Source of the DNA: JADKIH01 sp031427625
Lineage (GTDB): Bacteria; Bacteroidota; Bacteroidia; AKYH767-A; 2013-40CM-41-45
Direction of reading: 5' to 3'
DNA: 63,796 nucleotides
Assembly: GCA_031427625.1 (NCBI GenBank)
Contig: JANPNV010000038.1
Span: 1 to 63,796, forward strand
Position numbers and translations under genes: made by a program. The notes under the pieces are model-generated. The model saw nothing but the letters and a program-made list of their open reading frames with translations. It searched no databases and was not told the origin of the DNA. This document shows, piece after piece, positions 46,154-55,095 of this stretch. Within the stretch, counting starts at the first letter, position 1. Every line of letters starts with the position of its first letter.

Positions 46154-46561
46154 ATGTTCTGGCGAAGTAACAGACCTGCCATTTTTTGGGGAATACTCGT
46201 ACTAATTTTATGTGGTTTCCCTGGTGATAAATTACCTCAGCTTACTTTTCTCGAATGGCTAAGACCTGATAAGATTGTCCATTTAATCCTTTTTGGTGTG
46301 CAGTGTTATCTTCTACTTAGAGGATTCAAATCACAAAGTTCCTATCCCACATTGAGAAGTCATGCAGGAAGATATGCCGTATTGATAAGCATCACTTACG
46401 GAGGATTAGTAGAAGTACTCCAGGAGTATGTTTTTATCCATAGGAGCGGTGATATAAGAGACGCTGCAGCTAATGCGCTTGGTGCTTTTATCGGATTATG
46501 GATTTTCAACAGACTTCATCCAGTATTAAACGTAAATCCTCCTCATAAAAATGAAAAATGA
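46154..46561 (+). CDS. VanZ-like family membrane protein
   Basis: A 135-aa membrane protein with about four hydrophobic segments. The family's FPGDKLPQLTFLEWLRPDKIVHLILFG region and the HRSGDIRDAAANALGAFIG motif are visible, the latter with the D-x-x-x-N-x-x-G pattern typical of VanZ-like proteins. It begins seven bases after gcvH. Its role in this phylum is unknown; teicoplanin resistance should not be assumed. Confidence 0.85.
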   Translation: MFWRSNRPAIFWGILVLILCGFPGDKLPQLTFLEWLRPDKIVHLILFGVQCYLLLRGFKSQSSYPTLRSHAGRYAVLISITYGGLVEVLQEYVFIHRSGDIRDAAANALGAFIGLWIFNRLHPVLNVNPPHKNEK

Positions 46562-46618
46562 TTTTTCTTTTTCACACATTAAGACGATATTTATAATTGA
46601 AGAATTGAAATTCCCAGG

Positions 46619-47188
46619 ATGAATCAAAAACATAAAATAATTATTGCTGTCACAGGCGCAAGTGGAGCGATCTATGCAAAAGTGCTTTTCAAAAAATTAA
46701 ATAAATTATCTGATCAGATAGAATCATTGGGAATAATTTTCTCAGGCAATGCTAAAGAAGTCTGGAAATACGAATTGGGCGATGAATCGTATCAAAATCT
46801 CCCCTATCCTATCTATGGCAAAGATGATTTTTTTGCTCCATTTGCCAGCGGATCTGCTGCATATAAAACAATGATTATTTGTCCATGCAGCATGGGAACC
46901 TTGGCAAGAATCGCTACCGGAATTTCAAACGACCTTATTACCCGGGCAGCAGATGTTATATTAAAAGAGCGAAGGAAACTTGTTCTTGTTGTTCGCGATA
47001 CGCCTTTCAGTCTTATACATATTAACAATATGAAAACGGTTACCGAGGCCGGCGGAATTATCTGTCCGGCATCGCCATCCTTCTACTCCCGTCCTGCTGA
47101 TTTCGATGCTCTTGCAGCCACTGTTGTTGACAGAGTTATTGACTTAGCCGGTTTAAAAAATGAAACATTCCGCTGGAATGAGAAGTAG
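46619..47188 (+). CDS. ubiX: Flavin prenyltransferase UbiX
   Basis: A 189-aa UbiX/Pad1-type enzyme that joins dimethylallyl phosphate to reduced FMN, giving the prenyl-FMN cofactor used by UbiD decarboxylases. FMN-binding VTGASGAIYAKVL, then the PCSMGTLARIATGISNDLITRAADV segment and the loop LVLVVRDTPFSLIHINNM are all present. No ubiD lies in the window. It lies 57 bases after the VanZ-like gene. Confidence 0.94.
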   Translation: MNQKHKIIIAVTGASGAIYAKVLFKKLNKLSDQIESLGIIFSGNAKEVWKYELGDESYQNLPYPIYGKDDFFAPFASGSAAYKTMIICPCSMGTLARIATGISNDLITRAADVILKERRKLVLVVRDTPFSLIHINNMKTVTEAGGIICPASPSFYSRPADFDALAATVVDRVIDLAGLKNETFRWNEK

Positions 47189-47350
47189 CCTGAAAGTCAC
47201 GTCACTCTTAGGCAATATTTAAAAAAACGATGCTGAAATCTAATTCGCCTGATTTATAAGTGATTAATAAAATTGTGTTTTTTATCAAATAAATACCTTG
47301 ACAAAGCACTCACCACTCATTAACTTAGTCATATCAAATCCAAAGAGTCC

Positions 47351-47539
47351 ATGTTTGAATACACTAAGCAAATTCTAACGAAAGTCAGTTTCGATAGAAA
47401 TTTATTTCGTAAAGAACTTATAAAAGCCTTAAGAATATTAAAACGCGATGAGCGAACATTGTTAAAAGTTTGGTGTGTTGCAACATTTGCTGCCTACAGC
47501 GATGTCGTAATTGACTCCTTCAGGAAGTTTTCTTCCTGA
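47351..47539 (+). CDS. Conserved small hypothetical protein (62 aa)
   Basis: A short basic protein (MFEYTKQILTKVSFDRNLFR at the start, then RDERTLLKVWCVATFAAYSD). I recall similar 60-odd-residue proteins in other Bacteroidota, with the same FEYTK...VSFDxxLFxKEL opening, so it is probably a real gene. It is helical, with one Cys, and has no signal peptide or membrane segment. It ends convergently with queG, overlapping that gene by 20 bases. Function unknown. Confidence 0.65.
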   Translation: MFEYTKQILTKVSFDRNLFRKELIKALRILKRDERTLLKVWCVATFAAYSDVVIDSFRKFSS

Positions 47540-48455
47540 TAAATTCAAAATTCCTTTTCATTCCCTCATATCCGGTTCTTTGCATAGGAGAATCATGAAA
47601 TAACTTATCAAATACATCTATTGTTATTTCTTCCCATTCCGTTACAGTCATTCCCTTCATCTCATTTGATGGTATGAATTGTTTTTCTTGATGAGCCTTT
47701 GAGAATCTGTTCCAGGGACAAACATCCTGACAGACATCACAACCGAATATCCAGTCATCCATTTTCCCTTTTACTGAAACAGGAATTTCTTCTTTCAACT
47801 CAATCGTAAAATAAGAAATACATTTGCTGCCATCAACTACATATGGCTTTATGATAGCATCTGTTGGACAGGCATCGATGCAGCGCGTACAAGTGCCACA
47901 GTAATCTTCAATCGGGCCGTCTTCTTTCAGATCGAGGTCGGAAATAATTTCAGCAATAAAGAAAAAGGAACCTTGTTTCTTGTTAATCAGGTTGGTGTTT
48001 TTCCCAATCCATCCCAGACCGCTTTTCTTAGCCCACGCTCTTTCCATTACAGGAGCAGAGTCAACAAAAATTCTACCTTGTACCTCGCCGATATTTTCCT
48101 GAATGAAGCCGACTAATTCTTTCAGCTTTTCCTTAACCACAAAATGATAATCTTTTCCATATGCATACTTGCTAATCTTGGGTGCAGCAGCATGCAGAGA
48201 TTCCTCTGGGTAATAATTATACAGAAGGGAGATTACGCTTTTTGCACCTGGAACGAGAATACGCGGATCGAGTCTTTTATCAAAATGATTCTGCATGTAG
48301 GCCATCTTTCCATTCATATTTCCTAAAAGCCATTTCTCCAAAAGTGGCGCTTCCTCTTCCAAAAAATCTGCTTTGGCGATGCCACAAAAATCGAATCCGA
48401 GCCGGCTCGACTCATTACGGATTGCAGAAACGTATTTAGATTTTGGCAGGAACAT
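47520..48455 (-). CDS. queG: Epoxyqueuosine reductase
   Basis: A 311-aa cobalamin- and iron-sulfur-dependent enzyme that reduces epoxyqueuosine to queuosine in tRNA, the last step of queuosine synthesis. Two 4Fe-4S sites are visible: CGTCTRCIDACP, then GCDVCQDVCPW. The central region has ERAWAKKSGLGWIGKN, typical of QueG. It shares a convergent end with the 62-aa gene. Confidence 0.95.
   Translation of the reverse strand: MFLPKSKYVSAIRNESSRLGFDFCGIAKADFLEEEAPLLEKWLLGNMNGKMAYMQNHFDKRLDPRILVPGAKSVISLLYNYYPEESLHAAAPKISKYAYGKDYHFVVKEKLKELVGFIQENIGEVQGRIFVDSAPVMERAWAKKSGLGWIGKNTNLINKKQGSFFFIAEIISDLDLKEDGPIEDYCGTCTRCIDACPTDAIIKPYVVDGSKCISYFTIELKEEIPVSVKGKMDDWIFGCDVCQDVCPWNRFSKAHQEKQFIPSNEMKGMTVTEWEEITIDVFDKLFHDSPMQRTGYEGMKRNFEFIRKKTS
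47521..47538. terminator. Bidirectional hairpin shared by two gene ends
   Basis: CAGGAAG and CTTCCTG form a 7-bp stem with a TTTT loop. The stem lies inside the last codons of both the 62-aa gene and queG, which converge here, so one structure may terminate both. The T tract after the stem is short, so it may be weak. Confidence 0.5.
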
Positions 48456-48497
48456 AAAGCGAATACAAAGTTGCAGAAATTACTTTGTACGTATCAA

Positions 48498-49523
48498 TTA
48501 AAAAAGTGTATTTGCCGGAGGAAGAAAGGATCTTCCCAGATGCTTGTAGGCAAGTTCTGTAGCCTCCCTGCCGCGTGGTGTCCTCTTCAGAAAACCTTCT
48601 TTGATCAGGAATGGCTCGTAAACCTCTTCGATAGTTCCCGACTCCTCACCGACAGCAGTGGCAATCGTAGAAATTCCTACAGGGCCACCTTTAAACTTAT
48701 CGATAATGGAAGTAAGTATTTTATTATCCATTTCGTCCAGGCCATGCTCATCGACGTTAAGTGCGCCAAGAGCATAATGAGCAATTTCCAAATCAACACT
48801 TCCATTACCCTTGATCTGGGCAAAATCGCGTACACGACGAAGGAGAGCATTCGCTATACGAGGTGTTCCCCTGCTCCTTCTCGCAATTTCGAAAGCAGCA
48901 TCATTGAGAATTTCAATTCGAAGAAGTCCCGCTGATCTTTTTAAAATCGTTTGCAGTAACCCCGAATCGTAATATTCAAGTCTGGATGTTATACCAAATC
49001 GTGCACGAAGCGGTGATGTCAATAATCCTGACCTTGTCGTTGCACCGATAAGTGTAAATGGATTTATTTTTATCTGAACAGATCTTGCATTCGGTCCACT
49101 TTCAATCATAATGTCGATTTTGTAATCTTCCATCGCTGAATAAAGGTATTCTTCAACCACCGGACTTAGCCGATGAATTTCGTCGATGAATAATACGTCA
49201 TTCGGCTCCAGGTTGGTGAGAAGTCCGGCAAGATCGCCCGGCTTATCCAGTACAGGTCCTGATGTCGTTCTGATGTTCACTCCCAGCTCATTCGCAAGAA
49301 TGTATGCAAGTGTTGTTTTCCCTAATCCGGGAGGACCGTGTAAGAGAACATGATCCAGTGCTTCGTCGCGCTGTTTTGCAGCTTCAACAAAAACCTTAAG
49401 GTTATCGATAATACTTTGCTGGCCCGAAAACTCTTCGAATCCCTGAGGGCGCAATACTTTATCAATTTCTTTTTCTGCCTGACTAAGCAGGTTTCCGGAA
49501 GGGTCTAAATTCGGGTTCGACAT
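48498..49523 (-). CDS. ruvB: Holliday junction DNA helicase RuvB
   Basis: A 341-aa AAA+ motor that drives branch migration with RuvA. The N-terminal linker LRPQGFEEFSGQQSIIDNL, Walker A GPPGLGKTTLA (63-73), Walker B LFIDEIHRL (111-119), the ATTRSGLLTSPLRARFG sensor 1 loop and the C-terminal winged helix (LKRTPRGREATELAYKHL) are all present. Its start lies 39 bases after the stop of the small barrel gene (49563-50231), and queG follows 42 bases after its own stop. Confidence 0.97.
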   Translation of the reverse strand: MSNPNLDPSGNLLSQAEKEIDKVLRPQGFEEFSGQQSIIDNLKVFVEAAKQRDEALDHVLLHGPPGLGKTTLAYILANELGVNIRTTSGPVLDKPGDLAGLLTNLEPNDVLFIDEIHRLSPVVEEYLYSAMEDYKIDIMIESGPNARSVQIKINPFTLIGATTRSGLLTSPLRARFGITSRLEYYDSGLLQTILKRSAGLLRIEILNDAAFEIARRSRGTPRIANALLRRVRDFAQIKGNGSVDLEIAHYALGALNVDEHGLDEMDNKILTSIIDKFKGGPVGISTIATAVGEESGTIEEVYEPFLIKEGFLKRTPRGREATELAYKHLGRSFLPPANTLF

Positions 49524-49562
49524 CAGCTGTAAAAATAAGGGTTTGCCTTATCTAAAACACTA

Positions 49563-50231
49563 TTATTCTTCTGAGTTATCATCCTTTTTGAAGAGTGCTT
49601 TGTAAATTTCATCTACGAAAAGTCTGATATCGACTGTAAATGCAGGCGCACTTAAATTCTGCGTCTGTTTTCTTGATCTTAGCACCGTAAAGCGGAATCC
49701 GGTAGTCACTCCCACCCCAAGCCATCTAAAAATACTGTACTGGGCAGATACTTCAGGCTGATAGAGAATTATAAACTCTGATGGCATGGACGTAAGTACA
49801 AGTTCAGGACGTTTTACGTATTCATACTTCGCACTTCCGAATCCAAGCTGGAAGGGAGTAACAGTACACTGCCATGGATAATCATTATAGAAAAAATATT
49901 CAGCAGAGATACTTGCGAAACTCAGGTATAGTTTTCCGTTGGTAAAATAATCCTGGTTGTCTTCTTTGATGTGTATAGTGGATACGACAGAGTTATTTGC
50001 GAGACTGAAAATTCCGACGCCGAATCGAATTCGCTGATTATAATTCAATCCCATTCTTATTCCACCGATATTAGCATACTGCCTGTCGATAAATGTATTG
50101 AAAGAAGCCAGCGTGATAAAAAATTTTGGCTTCTGATGAAGACTGTATTCAATAGTATCAGCAATCTGTCCTTGTACATACAGGCATGACAGAAAAAAAA
50201 ATATGGATAGTCCTGCAAAAATCTTTTGCAA
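49563..50231 (-). CDS. Secreted hypothetical protein, probable small beta-barrel
   Basis: A 222-aa exported protein with signal peptide QKIFAGLSIFFFLSCLYVQGQ. The mature part has alternating strands (RIRFGVGIFSLANNSVV, LYLSFASISAEYFF, WLGVGVTTGFRFTVL) suggestive of an outer-membrane barrel. No family is recognised. The start codon is TTG at 50231. An AGGAG sequence nine bases upstream, rare in this phylum, supports it. It lies 39 bases after the RRM gene (50271-50516) and 39 bases before ruvB. Confidence 0.7.
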   Translation of the reverse strand: MQKIFAGLSIFFFLSCLYVQGQIADTIEYSLHQKPKFFITLASFNTFIDRQYANIGGIRMGLNYNQRIRFGVGIFSLANNSVVSTIHIKEDNQDYFTNGKLYLSFASISAEYFFYNDYPWQCTVTPFQLGFGSAKYEYVKRPELVLTSMPSEFIILYQPEVSAQYSIFRWLGVGVTTGFRFTVLRSRKQTQNLSAPAFTVDIRLFVDEIYKALFKKDDNSEE

Positions 50232-50240
50232 CCTGTAAAT

Positions 50241-50245
50241 CTCCT
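50241..50245 (-). promoter_or_regulatory. Shine-Dalgarno sequence for a TTG start
   Basis: On the minus strand AGGAG stands nine bases before the TTG at 50231. Most genes in this window have no such sequence, and it decides the start here, since no ATG precedes the signal peptide. Confidence 0.6.
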
Positions 50246-50270
50246 AATGTGATTGATTACTGTTTTTTTG

Positions 50271-50516
50271 TCACTTCTTCTCAGTGGCTTCTTCCACGGA
50301 AAGTTTTTTTCCAATAAGCTCCTTACCGTTTAATCCTTCAATGGCTTTAATTCCATCCTCTTTGTTCTTAAACGCAACGAAGCCAAAGCCCCTGCTTTCC
50401 CAGGTGATCTTATCGTAAACGATTTTTGTTTCAGTCACTTCGCCGTACTGCTTGAATATGGATTCGAGTAGTACTTCATTCACTGTAGATTCGATATTCT
50501 TGATAAACAATTTCAT
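50271..50516 (-). CDS. RRM-type RNA-binding protein
   Basis: An 81-aa single RNA-recognition-motif protein. RNP2 is LFIKNI (3-8), RNP1 is RGFGFVAF (42-49), and the C-terminus is charged (KKLSVEEATEKK). Bacteroidota carry several such small RRM proteins that bind RNA, often linked to cold or growth phase. No C-terminal Gly-rich tail is present. Confidence 0.93.
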   Translation of the reverse strand: MKLFIKNIESTVNEVLLESIFKQYGEVTETKIVYDKITWESRGFGFVAFKNKEDGIKAIEGLNGKELIGKKLSVEEATEKK

Positions 50517-50663
50517 GCATCAAAGAAACGAACTTTTTCAGAATGTTTACCCAAAAAAATCAATCTCTCAAATGCCTCCCTCGAATCCGTAACTTTCAAT
50601 ATATTGTTGTAATTAATTATAGACCGGAACCCATTTTAACCAATCGCTGAAAAAAACCTCCCC

Positions 50664-50696
50664 TCATTCTCAAATTCTCAAATCATAAAATCATCC
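50664..50696. repeat. Low-complexity repeated words before acsA
   Basis: Between the RRM gene and acsA (50517-50723) the stretch contains TCTCAAATTCTCAAATCATAA-type direct words. Similar AATTTGAG words occur at 55108-55130. These are short, non-coding and probably slippage-prone. No promoter is clear here; TATATTAG at 50697 is a one-mismatch -7 candidate for acsA. Confidence 0.4.
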
Positions 50697-50723
50697 ATAT
50701 ATTAGCCATAGAAACCCCCAACC

Positions 50724-52634
50724 ATGTCCTTCCACATCCGATCAATTGATCAATATAAAATTGAATACAAGAAAAGCGTAGAGTCACCCGAAGAATTCTG
50801 GGCTGATATTGCTGACACTTTTTCATGGAAAAAAAAATGGACCAATGTCCTTGAATGGAATTTTGAAAAACCCGATATCAAGTGGTTTATTAATGGGAAA
50901 TTAAACATTACAGAAAATTGTCTCGACAGGCATCTGCGCGAATCGGGAGATAAGACGGCAATCGTTTGGGAACCTAATAATCCGGATGAAGACACTCGCC
51001 GGATTTCTTACTCTCAGTTACACGAAGATGTATGCAGGTTTGCCAATGTGCTTCTTGCCAATGGTGCAAAAAAAGGAGACCGCATCTGCATTTACATGCC
51101 AATGGTTCCCGAAGCAGCCATTGCCATGCTTGCCTGTGCACGCATCGGAGCTATACATACAGTTGTATTCGCCGGATTCAGTTCCAATTCTCTAAGCGAT
51201 AGAATCAAAGATTGCGATTGTTCACTGGTGCTTACAAGTGATGGCTCTAACCGTGGTCATAAAGAAATTTCAATCAAGGAAATTGTCGATGAAGCTCTTG
51301 AAAGTTGTCCTGGAGTTAAAAGAGTCATTGTATTGAGAAGAACAGGTTCTCCTGTAAAAATGAAACAGGACAGAGATGTTTATTGGGAAGATGAAGTAAA
51401 AAAAGCAGGCAAAGAAAACGTAGCGGAAGAAATGGATTCGGAAGATATGCTGTTTATTCTTTACACATCAGGCTCAACAGGAAAACCGAAAGGTGTTGTT
51501 CACACCTGCGGAGGATACATGGTGTATACTGCCTATACATTTCAAAATGTTTTTCAGTACAAAGAAAATGAAGTTTACTGGTGCACGGCCGATATCGGGT
51601 GGATCACCGGTCATTCCTATTTAATATATGGACCATTACTATCGGGCGCTACTACACTCATGTTCGAAGGAATACCCACGTTCCCTGATGCCGGAAGATT
51701 CTGGAAGGTTGTCGATAAACATAACGTAAATATTTTTTATACGGCTCCTACTGCCATTCGCTCACTTGAAGCCTGCGGACTGGATTTTGTAAAACCACAT
51801 TCCCTGAAATCACTTCGTGTATTAGGAACGGTGGGAGAACCTATCAATGAAGAAGCATGGCATTGGTATAATGACAACATCGGAAAAAACAACTGCCCTA
51901 TTGCAGATACCTGGTGGCAGACAGAAACCGGAGGAATTCTCATTTCGTCTCTTGCCGGAGTAACGGGAACAAAACCAGGCTTTGCCACTCTTCCATTACC
52001 TGGAATACAACCCATTCTTGTCGACGGAACAGGCAAGGAAATTCATGGAGATAATGTCGAAGGAAACCTATGCATCCGTTTTCCATGGCCTTCAATTATC
52101 AGATCGACTTATGGTGATCACGAGCGCTGTCGCCTGACATATTTTTCGACATATAAAGACTTGTATTTTACTGGTGATGGCTGTAAAAGAGATGAGAATG
52201 GTTATTACAGAATCACCGGCCGCGTAGATGACGTGATGAATGTTTCAGGTCATCGTATCGGTACTGCAGAAGTTGAAAATGCAATCAACGAACATCCTGA
52301 TATTGTGGAATCTGCCGTCGTTGGTTTTCCTCATCCAATTAAAGGACAGGGAATTTACGCCTATGTTATTTCAACTTCCGACCGGAAAGATTTTAATTCC
52401 TTACGTGAAGAAATCAAAGCAACAGTAACTAAAATCATCGGCCCCATTGCCAAGCCGGATAAGATTCAGATCGTTCGTGGACTGCCAAAAACCCGTTCAG
52501 GGAAAATTATGAGGCGAATCCTCCGTAAGGTTGCTGAAGGCGATACGGACCATCTTGGCGATATTTCAACCTTACTGGATCCGACTGTCGTAGAAGATAT
52601 TAAGACAGGTGCAAAGAGCGAGGCTATAAGTTAA
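50724..52634 (+). CDS. acsA: Acetyl-CoA synthetase
   Basis: A 636-aa AMP-forming acetate-CoA ligase. The N-terminus (YKKSVESPEEFWADIADTF) is typical of Acs. The AMP-binding core is YTSGSTGKPKGVVHT. The acetyl-CoA synthetase segments CTADIGWITGHSY and DTWWQTETGG are visible. The C-terminal TRSGKIMRRILRK carries the conserved Lys that is acetylated to switch activity off in characterised Acs enzymes. It could use the acetate formed by the DeoC-aldehyde dehydrogenase route, although that operon is 26 kb away. Confidence 0.97.
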   Translation: MSFHIRSIDQYKIEYKKSVESPEEFWADIADTFSWKKKWTNVLEWNFEKPDIKWFINGKLNITENCLDRHLRESGDKTAIVWEPNNPDEDTRRISYSQLHEDVCRFANVLLANGAKKGDRICIYMPMVPEAAIAMLACARIGAIHTVVFAGFSSNSLSDRIKDCDCSLVLTSDGSNRGHKEISIKEIVDEALESCPGVKRVIVLRRTGSPVKMKQDRDVYWEDEVKKAGKENVAEEMDSEDMLFILYTSGSTGKPKGVVHTCGGYMVYTAYTFQNVFQYKENEVYWCTADIGWITGHSYLIYGPLLSGATTLMFEGIPTFPDAGRFWKVVDKHNVNIFYTAPTAIRSLEACGLDFVKPHSLKSLRVLGTVGEPINEEAWHWYNDNIGKNNCPIADTWWQTETGGILISSLAGVTGTKPGFATLPLPGIQPILVDGTGKEIHGDNVEGNLCIRFPWPSIIRSTYGDHERCRLTYFSTYKDLYFTGDGCKRDENGYYRITGRVDDVMNVSGHRIGTAEVENAINEHPDIVESAVVGFPHPIKGQGIYAYVISTSDRKDFNSLREEIKATVTKIIGPIAKPDKIQIVRGLPKTRSGKIMRRILRKVAEGDTDHLGDISTLLDPTVVEDIKTGAKSEAIS

Positions 52635-52672
52635 TCTAATCGCTATCTTGCAACTTCGTAAAAAAAACTTTT

Positions 52673-53419
52673 GTGAGCGATTCGCTGGTCATCATACCAA
52701 CATACAATGAGAAAGAAAACGTAGAGAAAATGCTACGTAAAATTTTTTCTATTCCTCATCCTTTTCATATACTCGTCATCGACGATGGCTCGCCCGATGG
52801 AACAGCACAAATCGTTAAAAGACTCATGAGCGAATTTGGCTCCCGACTTTTTCTTGAAGAGAGAAGCGGAAAACTCGGATTGGGAACTGCTTACATTCAT
52901 GGTTTCAAATGGGCTATTGCCAGAAGTTATGAATACATCTTCGAAATGGACTGCGACTTTTCACATAATCCCGATGATCTTATACGACTTCATCGTGTTT
53001 GTTCCGTGGAAAACGCCGATATGTCTATTGGTTCCCGATACATTCGAGGCGCGAACGTCGTTAACTGGCCATTGGGTCGAATAATCATGTCGTACTATGC
53101 TTCCGTTTATGTGAGAATAATCACCGGTATAAGCATCAAAGACACGACAGCCGGTTTCATCTGCTACAAAAGAAGAGTTCTTGAAACAATTCCACTCGAC
53201 GAAATAAAATTTATCGGTTATGCATTTCAGATAGAAATGAAATTTACAGCTATCAAATGCGGCTTTAAAATCATCGAAGTGCCCATCGTATTTACAGACC
53301 GGACTGAAGGGACCAGTAAGATGAGCAAGGGGATTTTCAGAGAAGCCATCTTCGGAGTGATACTTTTAAAGTGGAAAAGTCTGTTCAGGAAATATCCTAA
53401 ATGTAAAAGTGATAAGTGA
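52673..53419 (+). CDS. Polyprenol monophosphomannose synthase-like GT2
   Basis: A 248-aa GT2 glycosyltransferase of the dolichol-phosphate-mannose synthase type. The N-terminus SDSLVIIPTYNEKENVEKML leads to the nucleotide-binding D37-D38 (VIDDGSPDGT) and the D-x-D motif E-M-D93-C-D95. No membrane segments follow, as in the single-domain form. The start codon is GTG at 52673. Its 3' end overlaps the dihydroorotase start by four bases (GTGA), so the two are coupled. The product would be a lipid-linked hexose donor. Confidence 0.9.
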   Translation: MSDSLVIIPTYNEKENVEKMLRKIFSIPHPFHILVIDDGSPDGTAQIVKRLMSEFGSRLFLEERSGKLGLGTAYIHGFKWAIARSYEYIFEMDCDFSHNPDDLIRLHRVCSVENADMSIGSRYIRGANVVNWPLGRIIMSYYASVYVRIITGISIKDTTAGFICYKRRVLETIPLDEIKFIGYAFQIEMKFTAIKCGFKIIEVPIVFTDRTEGTSKMSKGIFREAIFGVILLKWKSLFRKYPKCKSDK

Positions 53420-54747
53420 AAAGCTTTCTGATAAAAAACAGCAGCATAGTCAACGAAGGAAAAATTATCTCCGGCGACGTGCTTATTATCGGTGAAAGAA
53501 TTGAAAAAGTTGCCACTTCTATTTCTCATCCTACGGCGAAGATCATCGAGGCCTCCGGACTTTTTCTTTTTCCCGGTATTATCGACGACCAAGTTCACTT
53601 TCGTGAGCCAGGACTGACTCATAAGGCTGATATTTATACAGAGGCGAAATCTGCTGTTGCAGGAGGAGTAACATCCTTCATGGAAATGCCAAACACCATT
53701 CCGAATACGCTTACACAATCGTTGCTCGAAGAAAAATATTCATTGGCGGCAATCAAATCTCTCGCAAACTTTTCATTTTACATGGGCGTTAGTAATGATA
53801 ATCTCGAAGAGGTTTTTAAAACGAACAGAAAAAATGTTTGTGGTATTAAAATCTTTATGGGATCATCAACAGGCAATATGCTTGTCGATAAAATCGAAAC
53901 ACTTGAAAAATTATTTTCAGGCACCGATTTGCTCATTGCATCACATTGCGAAGATGAACAACTAATCAGGAAAAATTCTGAAGCAGCTCGCAAGAAGTAT
54001 GGAGAAGAAGTGCCAATAGAAATGCATCCTATAATCAGGAATGCCGACGCCTGTTATAATTCAAGTTCGTTCGCAGTTTCGCTTGCAAAGAAACATGACA
54101 CACGTTTACACATTTTGCATATAAGTACTGAGAAGGAACTTTCACTTTTCAGCAACGATATTCCACTGAAGGAAAAAAAGATTACCGCCGAAGCATGTAT
54201 TCATCATCTTTGGTTCGATGATAACGACTACAAACGGCTGGGAAATAAAATAAAATGGAATCCTGCGATTAAAACAGCCGCTGACAAGAATGCACTGTTA
54301 TCAGCAGTAATAAACGACACAATCGACGTTATCGCAACTGATCATGCTCCACATACAATTGAAGAAAAATCACAGACGTACTTCAAGGCTCCTTCAGGCG
54401 GACCACTTATCCAACATTCGCTGGTAACCATGCTTGAGTTATATCATCAGAAGAAAATTGCGTTGGAAAAAATTGCCAAAAAAATGTCGCATGATGTGGC
54501 TACCTGTTTTAGGATTCGGGAAAGAGGATATATCAGAGAAGGATATCTTGCCGACTTCACACTCGTAAACCTAAACGATCCATGGCAAGTAAATGCAACT
54601 AACATTCTGGCTAAGTGCGGATGGAGCCCTTTCGAAGGACAGACATTCCAGTCGAAAATAATCTATACGTTTGTCAGTGGTCATCCCGTTTATTCAAATG
54701 GAAATTTTGATGAAACTTTAAAAGGACAGCGCATGCTGTTTTCATAA
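53416..54747 (+). CDS. pyrC: Dihydroorotase (type I, with a Gln in the HxH motif)
   Basis: A 443-aa amidohydrolase-fold protein that should interconvert carbamoyl-aspartate and dihydroorotate in pyrimidine synthesis. Family segments are DDQVHFREPGLTHKADIYTE, GGVTSFMEMPNTIPNT, ASHCEDE, LHILHIST and ATDHAPHT. The first metal-binding motif, usually D-x-H-x-H, reads D58-Q59-V60-H61 after D57, so the first His is Gln. I recall the same DDQVHFREPG sequence in other Bacteroidota. It is either an active lineage variant or a pseudo-dihydroorotase. The start is GTG at 53416, overlapping the GT2 stop. Confidence 0.88.
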   Translation: MKSFLIKNSSIVNEGKIISGDVLIIGERIEKVATSISHPTAKIIEASGLFLFPGIIDDQVHFREPGLTHKADIYTEAKSAVAGGVTSFMEMPNTIPNTLTQSLLEEKYSLAAIKSLANFSFYMGVSNDNLEEVFKTNRKNVCGIKIFMGSSTGNMLVDKIETLEKLFSGTDLLIASHCEDEQLIRKNSEAARKKYGEEVPIEMHPIIRNADACYNSSSFAVSLAKKHDTRLHILHISTEKELSLFSNDIPLKEKKITAEACIHHLWFDDNDYKRLGNKIKWNPAIKTAADKNALLSAVINDTIDVIATDHAPHTIEEKSQTYFKAPSGGPLIQHSLVTMLELYHQKKIALEKIAKKMSHDVATCFRIRERGYIREGYLADFTLVNLNDPWQVNATNILAKCGWSPFEGQTFQSKIIYTFVSGHPVYSNGNFDETLKGQRMLFS

Positions 54748-54750
54748 AAA

Positions 54751-55095
54751 ATGAAAAAAATATTTTTCTGCATTTTAATTCCATTCATATTATACTCCTG
54801 TGCCGGTACTGAAGTCGAAATACCTGCAGATGTATTAGGTCGCAAGGAAATGGCTACCATACTGACTGATATTACCCTGGCACAATCAGCCTATAGCACA
54901 AAAACCAGAACAGACTCTATTCCATATAAACTTGATGAATATACCGACAAGATAATTAAGGACCGTACAGGTGATAAAGAAAAATTTCTGCGAAGTTTAA
55001 AATTTTACAGTAATCATCCGGAAATCCTAAGTGAAATATACGACTCTGTTATAACCGGACTAAGCAGAATGCAGGGAGAGGCGGAGTTGAATTAA
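54751..55095 (+). CDS. DUF4296 lipoprotein
   Basis: A 114-aa lipoprotein: the lipobox is LYSC with lipidated Cys17. The helical domain (GRKEMATILTDITLAQSAYS) followed by a segment with YTDKIIKDRTGDKEKFLRSL and YSNHPEILSEIYD fits DUF4296. It starts three bases after the dihydroorotase stop. I recall this order, dihydroorotase then DUF4296, as common in Bacteroidota. Function unknown. Confidence 0.85.
   Translation: MKKIFFCILIPFILYSCAGTEVEIPADVLGRKEMATILTDITLAQSAYSTKTRTDSIPYKLDEYTDKIIKDRTGDKEKFLRSLKFYSNHPEILSEIYDSVITGLSRMQGEAELN

Noticed and set aside
46154..46561. Glycopeptide resistance gene vanZ
   Set aside because: Only a general VanZ-like family match, with no vanA-type genes; resistance cannot be inferred.
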